Origin: an uncultured Trueperaceae bacterium
Lineage (GTDB): Bacteria; Deinococcota; Deinococci; Deinococcales; Trueperaceae
NCBI GenBank assembly: GCA_937907415.1
Contig: CALCHY010000243.1
Coordinates: 1-17,167, forward strand
Reading direction: 5' to 3'
Length of the DNA stretch: 17,167 nucleotides
Shown here: one piece after another, positions 1-7,102 of the stretch
Layout of the letters: each line of letters starts with the position of its first letter
Numbering within the stretch: position 1 is the stretch's first letter
Position numbers and translations under genes: made by a program
The notes under the pieces: model-generated
Database searches by the model: none
The model's input: the letters and a program-made list of their open reading frames with translations, nothing else
What the model was told of the DNA's origin: nothing

Positions 1-2
1 CC

Positions 3-191
3 AGCCCGGCAGCCGTGGCTGGTTACCCGCATGTGACGGTGCCGGCGGGGTTCGTGCACGGCTTGCCGTGGGGCATGTCGATCTTCGGCACCGCCTGGCG
101 CGACGCCGCCGTGCTGCGTTACGCCTACGCCTTCGAGCAGGCGACCAAGGCGCGGCGCGCGCCGCGGCTGTTGGAAACGGCGCTGGGCTGA
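3..191 (+). CDS. Amidase-signature family protein, C-terminal 62 residues (5' end outside window)
   Basis: The reading frame is open from the window edge to TGA at 189-191. The visible peptide has the typical end of amidase-signature (GatA-like) enzymes: GYPHVTVPAGF, then GLPWGMSIFGTAW, an acidic residue, and a helix AYAFEQATKARR near the end. Family members hydrolyse amide bonds with a Ser-cisSer-Lys triad, but that catalytic core lies upstream and cannot be checked. No partner gene overlaps it, and the next gene begins about 120 bases later. The family call is good; the substrate is unknown. It could be relevant to the amide-type chemistry suggested further right, but nothing in the window ties it to that cluster. 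Confidence 0.85.
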   Translation, partial: SPAAVAGYPHVTVPAGFVHGLPWGMSIFGTAWRDAAVLRYAYAFEQATKARRAPRLLETALG

Positions 192-276
192 AGGAACGGC
201 GAGTCGTCGACGTTCATCGAGAACGTGTCCAGCTGGTGCACCCGTCGTGCGCACGTGTCGAAGAACCGCGCGCCTC

Positions 277-304
277 TCGACTCGAGCCTGCGCTGCGCGA
301 TACT
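277..304 (+). promoter_or_regulatory. Possible leaderless promoter for the class V aminotransferase
   Basis: TCGACT (277-282) and GATACT (299-304) are separated by 16 bases and each match 4 of 6 consensus positions. The -10-like box ends only 6 bases before the ATG at 311, and no Shine-Dalgarno is visible, which fits a leaderless transcript. The match is weak. Confidence 0.3.
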
Positions 305-310
305 GAATAC

Positions 311-1501
311 ATGGCACCGCGCTCTTCAGCAGAACAACCCGCTACGCACGCTTTGATCACGCATGCACTCAAGCCCGAGCTGTGGCTCCTCGATCCTGAG
401 GTCGTGCACCTGAACCACGGTTCGTACGGCGCCGTGCCAACGCCGGTGCTAGCAGCGCAGCGCCGAGCGGCGGAGGCGGTTGAACGCAGCCCCGAGCGCT
501 TCTACCGCACGGAGTTAGCGGCCGCGATGGACGCCGTCAGGCTGCGTGTCGCCGAGTGGCTTAACACGGACGCCGACGGCCTCGCGCTCGTGCAGAACGC
601 CACCGAGGCCGCGCAGGTAGTCCTCGAGAGCGTGCGGCTGGAGGCGGGGGCCGAGATCGTCTACACGGACCACGCCTACCCGTGGGTGAAGGCCGCGATC
701 GCTCGAGCGTGCGCGGAGCGCGGCGCCGTGGCGCGCAGCGTTCCGCTGACCGACCCGCATGGAAGGACGGAAGCCGAGTTCGAGGAAGCGCTCGTCGCGG
801 ACCTGACTGCCGCGGTGAACGAGCGAACGGCGTTGCTGGTTCTCGACCAGATCACCTCGGCCTCGGCGCTGCGGTTGCCGGTCGAGGCCGTGTGCGCCGC
901 GCTCGGCAGTCAAGTCCCCATCCTCATCGACGGTGCGCACGCCCCCGGCCTCATCGACTCACCCGTGCCCGCCGGCGCGGCGTTCTGGTTCGGGAACCTG
1001 CACAAATGGGCGTTCTCTGCGCGGACGGCCGCAGCGCTCGTGGTGGCGCCGCAGTGGCGCGAGCGGGTTCAACCACTAGTCGCCAGTGCGGGCGCGTGGC
1101 GCGGGTACCCAGGCTCGTTCACCTACCTGGGCACCCAGGACGCCACGGCCTACCTCGCGCTGCCTGCCGCCCTCGACTTCCCGCTCGAGCACCTCGGAAT
1201 GACCTTCCGTGAACTCCGCGAGCGCAACGTTTCGGTGCTCAACCAGGGAGTCCAGCGCCTTACCGCCGCACTAGGTACTCCGCACCAAGCGGCCGCTCGC
1301 CTGCCGATGCAGGCGGTGCCACTCGGGGTCGACGGGGGCGACGTTCAGGCGGCCGAGCTCGGTGACCGGCTACGCGAACGAGGCGTGGAAGTGGCGATCA
1401 CATCGGTGGGTGGGCAACTCTACGCGCGCGTGTCGGTGCAAGCGTACGTTGGCGTTGCGGCGTTCGAGCGGCTGGCGGAGGCGGTGGACGAGGTTGGGTA
1501 A
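311..1501 (+). CDS. Class V aminotransferase, isopenicillin-N-epimerase-like (396 aa)
   Basis: This is a PLP-dependent fold-type I enzyme of the aminotransferase class V group that includes isopenicillin N epimerase (CefD) and hercynylcysteine-sulfoxide lyase (EgtE). Visible features are the N-terminal LNHGSYGAVP motif (family substrate loop), LIDGAHAPG with D207 and H210 (the Asp holds the PLP ring nitrogen), and GNLHKW with K232 as the expected Schiff-base lysine. Length is normal for the family. The frame is open further upstream, but that part only shadows the amidase gene. ATG 311 is chosen because homology-like sequence starts shortly after it. The reaction (epimerase, desulfurase, C-S lyase or aminotransferase) cannot be decided from sequence. 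It is followed by a convergent regulator and appears to be a single-gene unit, so a link to the sugar-acid cluster is uncertain. Confidence 0.88.
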   Translation: MAPRSSAEQPATHALITHALKPELWLLDPEVVHLNHGSYGAVPTPVLAAQRRAAEAVERSPERFYRTELAAAMDAVRLRVAEWLNTDADGLALVQNATEAAQVVLESVRLEAGAEIVYTDHAYPWVKAAIARACAERGAVARSVPLTDPHGRTEAEFEEALVADLTAAVNERTALLVLDQITSASALRLPVEAVCAALGSQVPILIDGAHAPGLIDSPVPAGAAFWFGNLHKWAFSARTAAALVVAPQWRERVQPLVASAGAWRGYPGSFTYLGTQDATAYLALPAALDFPLEHLGMTFRELRERNVSVLNQGVQRLTAALGTPHQAAARLPMQAVPLGVDGGDVQAAELGDRLRERGVEVAITSVGGQLYARVSVQAYVGVAAFERLAEAVDEVG

Positions 1502-1520
1502 GGGGCCCGCTCCTCTTACC
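1497..1520. terminator. Hairpin shared by two convergent gene ends
   Basis: GGTAAGGGG (1497-1505), a 6-base loop and CCTCTTACC (1512-1520) form a 9-pair stem with one G-U wobble on the plus transcript. It covers the TAA of the aminotransferase and the TAA of the minus-strand regulator. No T-run follows, so intrinsic termination is plausible but unproven. Confidence 0.45.
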
Positions 1521-2196
1521 GCGAGGCTGCGGCCGCCAGACTTGGCGCGAACCTACGGTCTTGAAGTTGTAGTCGCCGAGCCGTATTGAGCTTGTGTTCG
1601 CGTGCGGCAAGCTCGAGTTGCAGCGGATCGGTTTCCGAGTTCGCGAGCATGTCCATGATGGCGTGATGCTCGTTGATCGATCCTTGGGCCCGGTCCGGCA
1701 TCAAGTAGAAGGCTGCAGCGCTTAGGTAGGAGTCAAGCTGACCCCACAACGACTGGATTGAGTTGGTCAATATGTCGTTATCGCAGACACCGTAGATGGT
1801 GAAGTGGAACTTGCGGTTACCGGCGCTGAACGCTTCCCAGTCCTCGGCCTCAAGAGCCGCCGCCATTATGGCGTCATCGTGCTTCAAGGCGTCTAGGATC
1901 TCGCTTGCGCGCGGGAGTGCGAGGCGTGTGGCGTACCCCTCTAGGACGGCCATTGACTCAAGCGTTCGCTTAATCGTCTCGCCTGTGATGAGCGAGACGA
2001 CGGCCCCGATGTGGGGCGTAAGGGTGACTAGGCCTTCGGCTTCTAGCCGGAGCAGTGCCTCCCGCACGGGAATGGCGCTTGTGCCGATCTCGTGCCCTAA
2101 CCGGTTAACCACTATGCGTTGACCAGGTAGAAGGTCGCCTGCAGTAATGCGGCCCTTGATCACTTGATAGGCGTAGTCTTGCTTCGTCCGCATCAT
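1516..2196 (-). CDS. GntR-family transcriptional regulator, FadR subfamily with FCD domain (226 aa)
   Basis: This is a DNA-binding repressor or activator. An N-terminal winged helix-turn-helix (about residues 5-70) carries the GntR pattern: an AYQVIKGRI helix, LLPGQR, then IPVREALLRLEAEGL as recognition helix and start of the wing. An all-helical FCD ligand domain follows (about 80-205). Its likely metal/ligand residues are H131 (NRKFH), H178 (EHHAI) and H201 (AREH). The usual Asp four residues before the first His is Asn127. The ATG at 2196 is chosen because GGGAGG sits 9 bases upstream; an in-frame upstream extension has no such site. It is divergent from the importer operon, the usual place for a local regulator. 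FCD regulators commonly bind sugar acids or other carboxylates, which fits the enzymes downstream. The effector is unknown. Confidence 0.92.
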   Translation of the reverse strand: MMRTKQDYAYQVIKGRITAGDLLPGQRIVVNRLGHEIGTSAIPVREALLRLEAEGLVTLTPHIGAVVSLITGETIKRTLESMAVLEGYATRLALPRASEILDALKHDDAIMAAALEAEDWEAFSAGNRKFHFTIYGVCDNDILTNSIQSLWGQLDSYLSAAAFYLMPDRAQGSINEHHAIMDMLANSETDPLQLELAAREHKLNTARRLQLQDRRFAPSLAAAASR

Positions 2197-2474
2197 GCTC
2201 AATAGCCTCCCGAGTCCCCGGCCTTGCATTCTAGCGCATGTTAGATTATATAAAATAGAGACAAGCCACACTCACCCGCCGGCTCGGGCACAAGGCGGAG
2301 GACCATACGAAAAGGAGGAAGCGTTGGCGGCACGTGGACCCAGTGAATCCGTTTTTCGCTGCGGCCCGAAACTACTCCCGCTTGATTTGGGAGCTATCCC
2401 ACGACCACTAGGCCTAAACACCTCACGCACGCGCTTCATCGTAGAACACCCGTCCAAACGGAGGTTACTTGCAG
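2197..2474. promoter_or_regulatory. Divergent control region and long leader between regulator and importer operon
   Basis: This 278-base gap holds an A/T-rich island at 2239-2257 in otherwise GC-rich DNA. On the minus strand TATAAT (2250-2245) lies about 50 bases before the regulator start, without a good -35. On the plus strand TTGCAT (2224-2229), 17 bases, then TATATA (2247-2252) could drive the importer and would leave a leader of about 215 bases. The leader has an isolated strong AAAGGAGG (2311-2318). It also has two mutually exclusive small hairpins sharing GGGA at 2389-2392: CTCCC 2375-2379 with GGGAG 2389-2393, or GGGA 2389-2392 with TCCC 2397-2400. No convincing gene was found here. 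Confidence 0.45.
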
Positions 2475-4091
2475 ATGAGTCAGTCTCGACAGCACTCGCG
2501 TTCATTCCGCATCGTTCGGCTCTTAACCCTGGTAGGCCTACTTACGCTGGGCTTGGCCGTCGGGGGTGCAGCTTTCGCCCAAGCTAGCGCAAATCGCCTT
2601 GTGTTCGCGGGCAATCAAGAACCGTCTAGCCTAGATCCAACTCTCGGTAGTCGCAACGTCAACGAGCGCGAGGTGACCGCACAGATATTCGAGACGCTTG
2701 TATACCTCGCACAGGACTACACCATCTATCCTGGTCTCGCAACGGCCTGGTCGGCTAATGACGAGAAGACGGAGTGGACGTTCACGATCCGCAGTGGTGT
2801 CACCTTCCATAACGGCGACGCGCTCACTGCGCAGGGTGTGGCCGATCAGTTCGACTTCGCCCGCACGAACACGGAACTGCTTGGCGGTAGTTGGAGCCAG
2901 CTCTCTGAACCACTTGCTGGTGTGAGTGTCGATGGCAATGACGTCACCGTGACCTTCAAGGCGCCACGCCCTGATCTCCTCATCGAGCTAGCCGACCCTG
3001 GTTTCGGCGTTTCCGACATCGCCTACATCACTGAGGTCGGCCAAGAGGGCGGCTACAACCCTATCGGCACTGGACCTTTCATGTTCAAGGAATGGGTCAG
3101 CGGCAGCCACATCACGCTGGTACGCAACCCCAACTGGACTTGGGGCTCCCCGATGTTCGGCACGTCCGGCCCCGCCCTTCTTGACGAGCTAGTGTTCCAG
3201 TTCATTCCAGAGGCCCAAACGCGGCTAGCAACACTGGAAGCGGGCGAGACGCAGTTCCTCGACATGTTGCCATTCGCCGATATCGCACGAATTCGCGACT
3301 CTGAAGCGTTCGCCGTAAGCGGCTTCCAGCTGCCAGGAATGCCACAGATGAACTACCTGAACACGAACATGTCCCCGACCAACGAGCTCGCCGTGCGCCA
3401 GGCAATCAACTACGCGGTCGACAAGCAGGGAATAGTCGACACCGTCTACTTCGGCATGACAGTTCCAGCGTACGGCCCCCTGTCGAATAACTTCCCTGAG
3501 TATGACCCGTCACTCGAAACCATGTACCCATACGATCCAGAGAAGGCCGAGCAGCTCCTGACCGACGCTGGCTGGGTCGACACTAACAACGACGGCGTGC
3601 GCGAGAAGGACGGCGTGACCCTTAAGGTCGTGCTCGTCGAGAACAAGAGCTGGAACGACTGGGTTTACCTCATGCAAGCGTACTTGCAGGATGTCGGTTT
3701 CGACGCTAGCGTCCTAACCACTCAGGGCCCGTCCAACACGGCGGCCGTCGCGTCAGGTCAGTACGCAGCCCCGGCGATGGGCGACGTGTTCGCCACTGCT
3801 ACCTTGATGACGCGCGACTGGAGCTCGGAAGGCTACGGCACCTTCCCAAGCGGCCACTTCTGGCAAGGTCCGGAACTGGACGAGATGCTCGCGGCCGCAG
3901 GGGTAGAGACCGACGACGCTGCCCGCACCGCCAAGTACCACGAGATCCAGCACTTCATTATGGACAACGCCATGATGGTTCCCATCTTCGAGCTGTACTT
4001 CTACGCGGCTCACGACAAGAACCTGACCGGCTTCGTGGTGGACGGCACTGGCTACTACAAGTACTTCGCCGGAGCGTCGTTCGCCGACTGA
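2475..4091 (+). CDS. Peptide/nickel-type ABC transporter substrate-binding protein, SBP family 5 (538 aa)
   Basis: This is an exported receptor that captures a solute and delivers it to the two permeases downstream. A Sec signal peptide has a basic N-region, a hydrophobic stretch at about 13-31 and an AFA cleavage site (after residue 35); there is no lipobox cysteine. The mature protein shows DppA/OppA family features: QEPSSLDP at the start, an IFETLVYL block, TIRSGVTFHNGD, YNPIGTGPF, VRQAINYAVDK, and YDPEKAEQLLTDAG with a later acidic loop. Length is standard. ATG 2475 is preferred (GGAGG at 2460-2464, 10 bases away) over an in-frame TTG at 2469. Family members carry peptides but also many other solutes, including glycosides and sugar derivatives. 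Given the downstream sugar-acid enzymes, a non-peptide ligand is plausible but is inference. Confidence 0.95.
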   Translation: MSQSRQHSRSFRIVRLLTLVGLLTLGLAVGGAAFAQASANRLVFAGNQEPSSLDPTLGSRNVNEREVTAQIFETLVYLAQDYTIYPGLATAWSANDEKTEWTFTIRSGVTFHNGDALTAQGVADQFDFARTNTELLGGSWSQLSEPLAGVSVDGNDVTVTFKAPRPDLLIELADPGFGVSDIAYITEVGQEGGYNPIGTGPFMFKEWVSGSHITLVRNPNWTWGSPMFGTSGPALLDELVFQFIPEAQTRLATLEAGETQFLDMLPFADIARIRDSEAFAVSGFQLPGMPQMNYLNTNMSPTNELAVRQAINYAVDKQGIVDTVYFGMTVPAYGPLSNNFPEYDPSLETMYPYDPEKAEQLLTDAGWVDTNNDGVREKDGVTLKVVLVENKSWNDWVYLMQAYLQDVGFDASVLTTQGPSNTAAVASGQYAAPAMGDVFATATLMTRDWSSEGYGTFPSGHFWQGPELDEMLAAAGVETDDAARTAKYHEIQHFIMDNAMMVPIFELYFYAAHDKNLTGFVVDGTGYYKYFAGASFAD

Positions 4092-4103
4092 ACGAGTTTC
4101 GCA

Positions 4104-4137
4104 GGTTGGGGAGCCCTGCTTCTGGGACTCCCCAACC
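4104..4137 (+). terminator. Strong hairpin between binding-protein and permease genes
   Basis: GGTTGGGGAG (4104-4113) pairs perfectly with CTCCCCAACC (4128-4137). An inner CCC/GGG extension with one bulged A leaves a 7-base loop. No T-run follows. In binding-protein operons such a stem usually protects the 3' end of the binding-protein message or partly terminates transcription, giving more receptor than permease. Confidence 0.6.
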
Positions 4138-4170
4138 CCTCAAATGGATTGTGCGGTCGACAGGACAGCA

Positions 4171-4185
4171 ATGTTGCGCTCGTGA
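4171..4185 (+). other. Four-codon mini-ORF coupled to the first permease start
   Basis: ATG TTG CGC TCG TGA (MLRS) has AGGA 5 bases upstream. Its stop overlaps the GTG start of the permease in a GTGA arrangement, while the permease itself has no close Shine-Dalgarno. Translational coupling is a reasonable inference. A chance occurrence is possible. Confidence 0.3.
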
Positions 4186-5102
4186 TCGGTTATCTCGGAA
4201 GACGACTTCTCTTGACGGTGCCCGTGCTACTCGGCATCGCCATCGTCGTGTTCTTCGTCATCGCCCTTATTCCAGGCGACGCAGTATCCGCCATGATGAC
4301 CCAAGTGAAACTAGCGCCCGACCAGATGGCGCTACTACGCCGCCAACTTGGGCTAGATGACCCGCTCTTCGTACGTCTCGGGAATTATCTTGCTGGACTG
4401 CTCAAAGGCGACCTCGGCGTGTCGTTCTTCGGGTATCACCCAGTGTTGCGGCTCATCCGGGAGAACTTCCCGGCCACGCTAGAGCTCACTGTCGCTGCAA
4501 TGGGAGTCGCCGTCATCCTCGGCCTGCCACTCGGCATGATAGCGGCCCTGCGCCACAACACTTGGCTCGACTTAAGCGGAATGACCGTAGCGCTTATCGG
4601 CATCTCGATTCCGGGTTTCTGGCTTGGATTGATGATGATTCAGTTCTTCTCGGTGCAGTTCGGTTGGCTGCCGATTACCGGGCATGGGTTACGGCCCTTG
4701 ATCATGCCTGCCATCGCGCTTGGGGTCGCGGAATCCGCGGTCCTCGCGCGTTTGACGCGGGCGAGTCTACTAGAGGTACTCAGGGAAGACTTCGTCCGGA
4801 CCGCCAAAGCCAAAGGGCTGGGGATGCGCCCCGTCGTGCTGCGACACGCCTTCCGTGCCGCGCTCATTCCCGTGTTGACGATGTTCGGAATGCAGTTCGG
4901 GACCCTGATTGGAGGCGCGGTCGTGATCGAGAACGTGTTCGCACGGCAGGGCCTCGGGACGCTTGTTACGAAGGCCGTAATCAACCGCGACGCGCCCGTG
5001 GTGCAAGGTGTCGTTCTCGTAGCCGCCGTGCTGTACGTGCTCGTAAACCTCACGGTTGATGCCCTTTACGCGTTCATCGATCCCAGGATTAGGTACGAAT
5101 GA
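4182..5102 (+). CDS. DppB/OppB-type ABC transporter permease (306 aa)
   Basis: This is the first inner-membrane subunit of the importer. From GTG 4182 the protein begins VIGYLGRRLLLTVPVLLG, the usual DppB start. About six membrane segments can be placed near residues 9-30, 101-123, 131-158, 171-190, 228-250 and 272-297. The cytoplasmic EAA loop that docks the ATPase is at about 203-232 (FVRTAKAKGLG, then LRHAFRAALIPVL). The C-terminus ends LYAFIDPRIRYE, as in relatives. An upstream in-frame TTG at 4149 would add 11 residues but lacks support. The stop overlaps the next start in ATGA (5099-5102), so the two permeases are translationally coupled. Confidence 0.93.
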   Translation: MIGYLGRRLLLTVPVLLGIAIVVFFVIALIPGDAVSAMMTQVKLAPDQMALLRRQLGLDDPLFVRLGNYLAGLLKGDLGVSFFGYHPVLRLIRENFPATLELTVAAMGVAVILGLPLGMIAALRHNTWLDLSGMTVALIGISIPGFWLGLMMIQFFSVQFGWLPITGHGLRPLIMPAIALGVAESAVLARLTRASLLEVLREDFVRTAKAKGLGMRPVVLRHAFRAALIPVLTMFGMQFGTLIGGAVVIENVFARQGLGTLVTKAVINRDAPVVQGVVLVAAVLYVLVNLTVDALYAFIDPRIRYE

Positions 5103-5962
5103 CGACTGCCGCTCCTCGCAATAGAACCCCGCTTGCGCAAACGCTGAGCAGGCTACGCCGCACGCCTAGCTTCGTTGCCGGAGCTTCGCTGATGACGATC
5201 CTCGTTGTAATAGTGCTGCTGGCGCCAGTACTGACTCCATACAATCCGACGAAAGTGAGTCCACGCGACCGGCTGCAACCACCTAGTACCGAGCACCTGT
5301 TCGGCACCGACCACTTCGGTCGCGACGTGTTTGCCCGCGTCCTATACGGCGGGAGCCTCTCGCTGCCGATGGGCGTGGTGCCGATCTCGCTGGCCGCCAT
5401 CGCTGGCATCTTGCTCGGCCTGGCCGCCGGGTTCTATGGCGGCTGGCTTGACCTACTCCTTATGCGCTTCGTGGACGTGTGGATCGCGTTCCCACCGATC
5501 TTGCTTGCCCTAGCGGTGGTGACGATATTGGGGACTGGACTGACGAACATCATGATCGCCCTTGGCATGGCCTGGGTTCCGTACTACACGAGAATGGTGC
5601 GGAGTTCCGTCCTTGAGGCGCGCGGACGCGTATATGTCGACGCCGCAGGCGCCCTCGGAAGCGGAAACGCCCGAATAATGCTGCGGCACGTACTTCCTAA
5701 CATCCTCACGCCCGTGATGGTGATGGCGTCCATGGGTATCGCCAACGCCATCCTTGCCGGAGCAGCGCTGAACTTCCTCGGCCTAGGTGCTCAGGCTCCG
5801 GCGCCTGAATGGGGCGCGATCCTCTCCGATGGGCGCCAGTTCATTCGACAGGCGTGGTGGCTCGGGGTGTTCCCTGGAACAGCCATTGCGCTCACCGTAT
5901 TAGCTGCGAACTTACTGGGAGATGGGCTGCGCGACGCGCTCGACCCCAAACTCAAGGTGTGA
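5099..5962 (+). CDS. DppC/OppC-type ABC transporter permease (287 aa)
   Basis: This is the second membrane subunit of the same importer. It has a hydrophobic segment at about 26-47, the family hallmark HLFGTDHFGRDVFARVLYG (66-84), further membrane segments from about 90, an EAA docking loop at 180-201 (DAAGALGSGNARIMLRHVLP), and the classic ending LLGDGLRDALDP (272-283). The ATG overlaps the upstream stop. No ATP-binding subunit (DppD/DppF) follows; the next gene is a hydrolase. The ATPases must therefore come from elsewhere in the genome if the system works. The end of this protein is a useful reference for the broken permease fragment at 8246-8347. Confidence 0.94.
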   Translation: MTTAAPRNRTPLAQTLSRLRRTPSFVAGASLMTILVVIVLLAPVLTPYNPTKVSPRDRLQPPSTEHLFGTDHFGRDVFARVLYGGSLSLPMGVVPISLAAIAGILLGLAAGFYGGWLDLLLMRFVDVWIAFPPILLALAVVTILGTGLTNIMIALGMAWVPYYTRMVRSSVLEARGRVYVDAAGALGSGNARIMLRHVLPNILTPVMVMASMGIANAILAGAALNFLGLGAQAPAPEWGAILSDGRQFIRQAWWLGVFPGTAIALTVLAANLLGDGLRDALDPKLKV

Positions 5963-6017
5963 CATCGCGACGCCGGAAGTTCAGGCAAGTAGGTGTTCCA
6001 GAAGGAGGCGGAGGGTA

Positions 6018-6050
6018 ATGAGGTTCATCGCCGCAAGTGCAAACACGTGA
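6018..6050 (+). other. Ten-codon mini-ORF coupled to the metallo-hydrolase start
   Basis: ATG 6018 has the strongest Shine-Dalgarno of the region (AAGGAGG, 6002-6008, 9 bases upstream) and encodes MRFIAASANT. Its TGA (6048-6050) overlaps GTG 6047, the best start for the hydrolase, as GTGA. The same arrangement precedes the first permease. It may be a leader peptide for reinitiation, or simply a wrong start choice for the hydrolase. Confidence 0.35.
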
Positions 6051-7063
6051 ACGGCGCCGCCGGACTATCGCAGGTAGACGATGGACTGCACCGCATCGAC
6101 ACGGTCGTGACCGGCACCAGCATGCCACTTGCGCTCTACTTGGTTGAGGGCGTTGGTCCTGTTGAAGCCGTCGACCAGCCAGTGCGGCCGGAGCAGCCCG
6201 GCACGCAGGCGGGGTGGTTGGTTACTGATACGGGTTGCGTCGGCAATATCGACGCCCTGGTCCTGCCAGCGCTCCAACAGTTGCAGCCCGGCGCAGTAAT
6301 CGACACGGGCGTTATTTGCCACGCCCACGCCGACCACTTCGGCGGTAATGCGGAGCTGCTAGCGGCTAACCCGGCTTGCCGCCTTTACGCGCATGAGAAC
6401 GACGTGGCCTGGGCGAGTGACCCTGACTTGCACCTGAGCGAATACTACGACTGGCTGGAGCTCGAGTACCCCACGCCAGCGGCAGCCAAGACGTGGGTGG
6501 CCAGCTTGCTTGGGTCGCCGACGCCGGTCACGGCTCTGGTATCTGGCGACCGTTTCCCACTTGCTAATGGTGGGCAGTTGAGCGTGGTGCCTTTACCAGG
6601 GCACTCCGCCGGACACATTGGTCTGTGGAACGCTGAGCGCGGCGTGTTGTTGGCGTCGGACGCGATCCTAGGTGATGGGCAGTGGGCGGGTGGGAAACTG
6701 GACGCGATTCCGTCTTACCTCGATGTGGCCGCTTACCTTGGCACCATCAGCACAATCCGCCACCTTGGAGTCAAGGTGCTATGCACGGCCCACTTCCCGG
6801 TCATGCGCGGTTCACGGGTGACGGCGTTTTGCGATCTCAGCGAGGCGTTCGTGCGGCGCCTTGACGGTGCAGTTCGGGCCGCCCTCCGAGGTGACATGAC
6901 TTTGAGGGAACTAACCGGAGAGGTAGTGCCTGTGGCGGCGCCCGGCGTGGAGCCGTCTGTAACCGCTGCCTTCAGCGTGCACGCGCACCTTGAGGCGCTG
7001 GTAGCGAGAGGCTTCGCGCGTATGGGCATGCGCGGGCGCGAGCGCGTGTGGAGCAGGGCATGA
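6047..7063 (+). CDS. Metallo-beta-lactamase-fold hydrolase (338 aa)
   Basis: This is a di-metal hydrolase of the MBL superfamily. The zinc signature is intact: CHAHADH with H92, H94, D96 and H97, then H186 (PGHSAGH), D205 (LASDA) and H249 (TAHF). An upstream DTG (61-63) is the usual second strand motif. Residues 250-338 form a C-terminal helical extension seen in MBL subgroups with a winged-helix tail. GTG 6047 is chosen because family-like sequence begins about 10 residues later. An in-frame GTG at 5993 adds 18 residues and has no ribosome site. Superfamily members include lactonases, thioesterases, phosphodiesterases and glyoxalase II. In a sugar-acid cluster a lactonase role (opening an aldonolactone) is attractive but is inference. 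It lies about 85 bases after the permeases, probably in the same transcript. Confidence 0.88.
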   Translation: MNGAAGLSQVDDGLHRIDTVVTGTSMPLALYLVEGVGPVEAVDQPVRPEQPGTQAGWLVTDTGCVGNIDALVLPALQQLQPGAVIDTGVICHAHADHFGGNAELLAANPACRLYAHENDVAWASDPDLHLSEYYDWLELEYPTPAAAKTWVASLLGSPTPVTALVSGDRFPLANGGQLSVVPLPGHSAGHIGLWNAERGVLLASDAILGDGQWAGGKLDAIPSYLDVAAYLGTISTIRHLGVKVLCTAHFPVMRGSRVTAFCDLSEAFVRRLDGAVRAALRGDMTLRELTGEVVPVAAPGVEPSVTAAFSVHAHLEALVARGFARMGMRGRERVWSRA

Positions 7064-7069
7064 AGTATT

Positions 7070-7095
7070 TTCCCGCGCCGAATGGCGCGAAGGGA
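7070..7095 (+). promoter_or_regulatory. Hairpin over the ribosome-binding site of the SDR gene
   Basis: CGCGCC (7074-7079), a GAAT loop and GGCGCG (7084-7089) form a 6-pair GC stem. With an AA bulge it can extend so that GGGA (7092-7095), part of the AAGGGAG ribosome site, pairs with the preceding TTCC. The site would be partly hidden in this fold. Confidence 0.35.
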
Positions 7096-7102
7096 GAATT
7101 AC

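Noticed and set aside
68..310. Upstream in-frame extension of the class V aminotransferase
   Set aside because: It overlaps the amidase C-terminus in another frame and reads as arginine- and alanine-rich shadow sequence.
515..940. Antisense open frame of 141 codons within the class V aminotransferase
   Set aside because: It is a shadow of GC-rich codon usage; the plus-strand frame carries all PLP motifs.
2197..2271. Upstream extension of the GntR regulator beginning MWLVSILYN
   Set aside because: It covers the A/T-rich promoter island, has no ribosome site, and the GGGAGG before ATG 2196 explains the start.
2409..2541. Two copies of the palindrome TAGGCCTA (2409-2416 and 2533-2540)
   Set aside because: The second is inside the signal-peptide coding region and the 8-base palindrome is short; no further pattern supports an operator.
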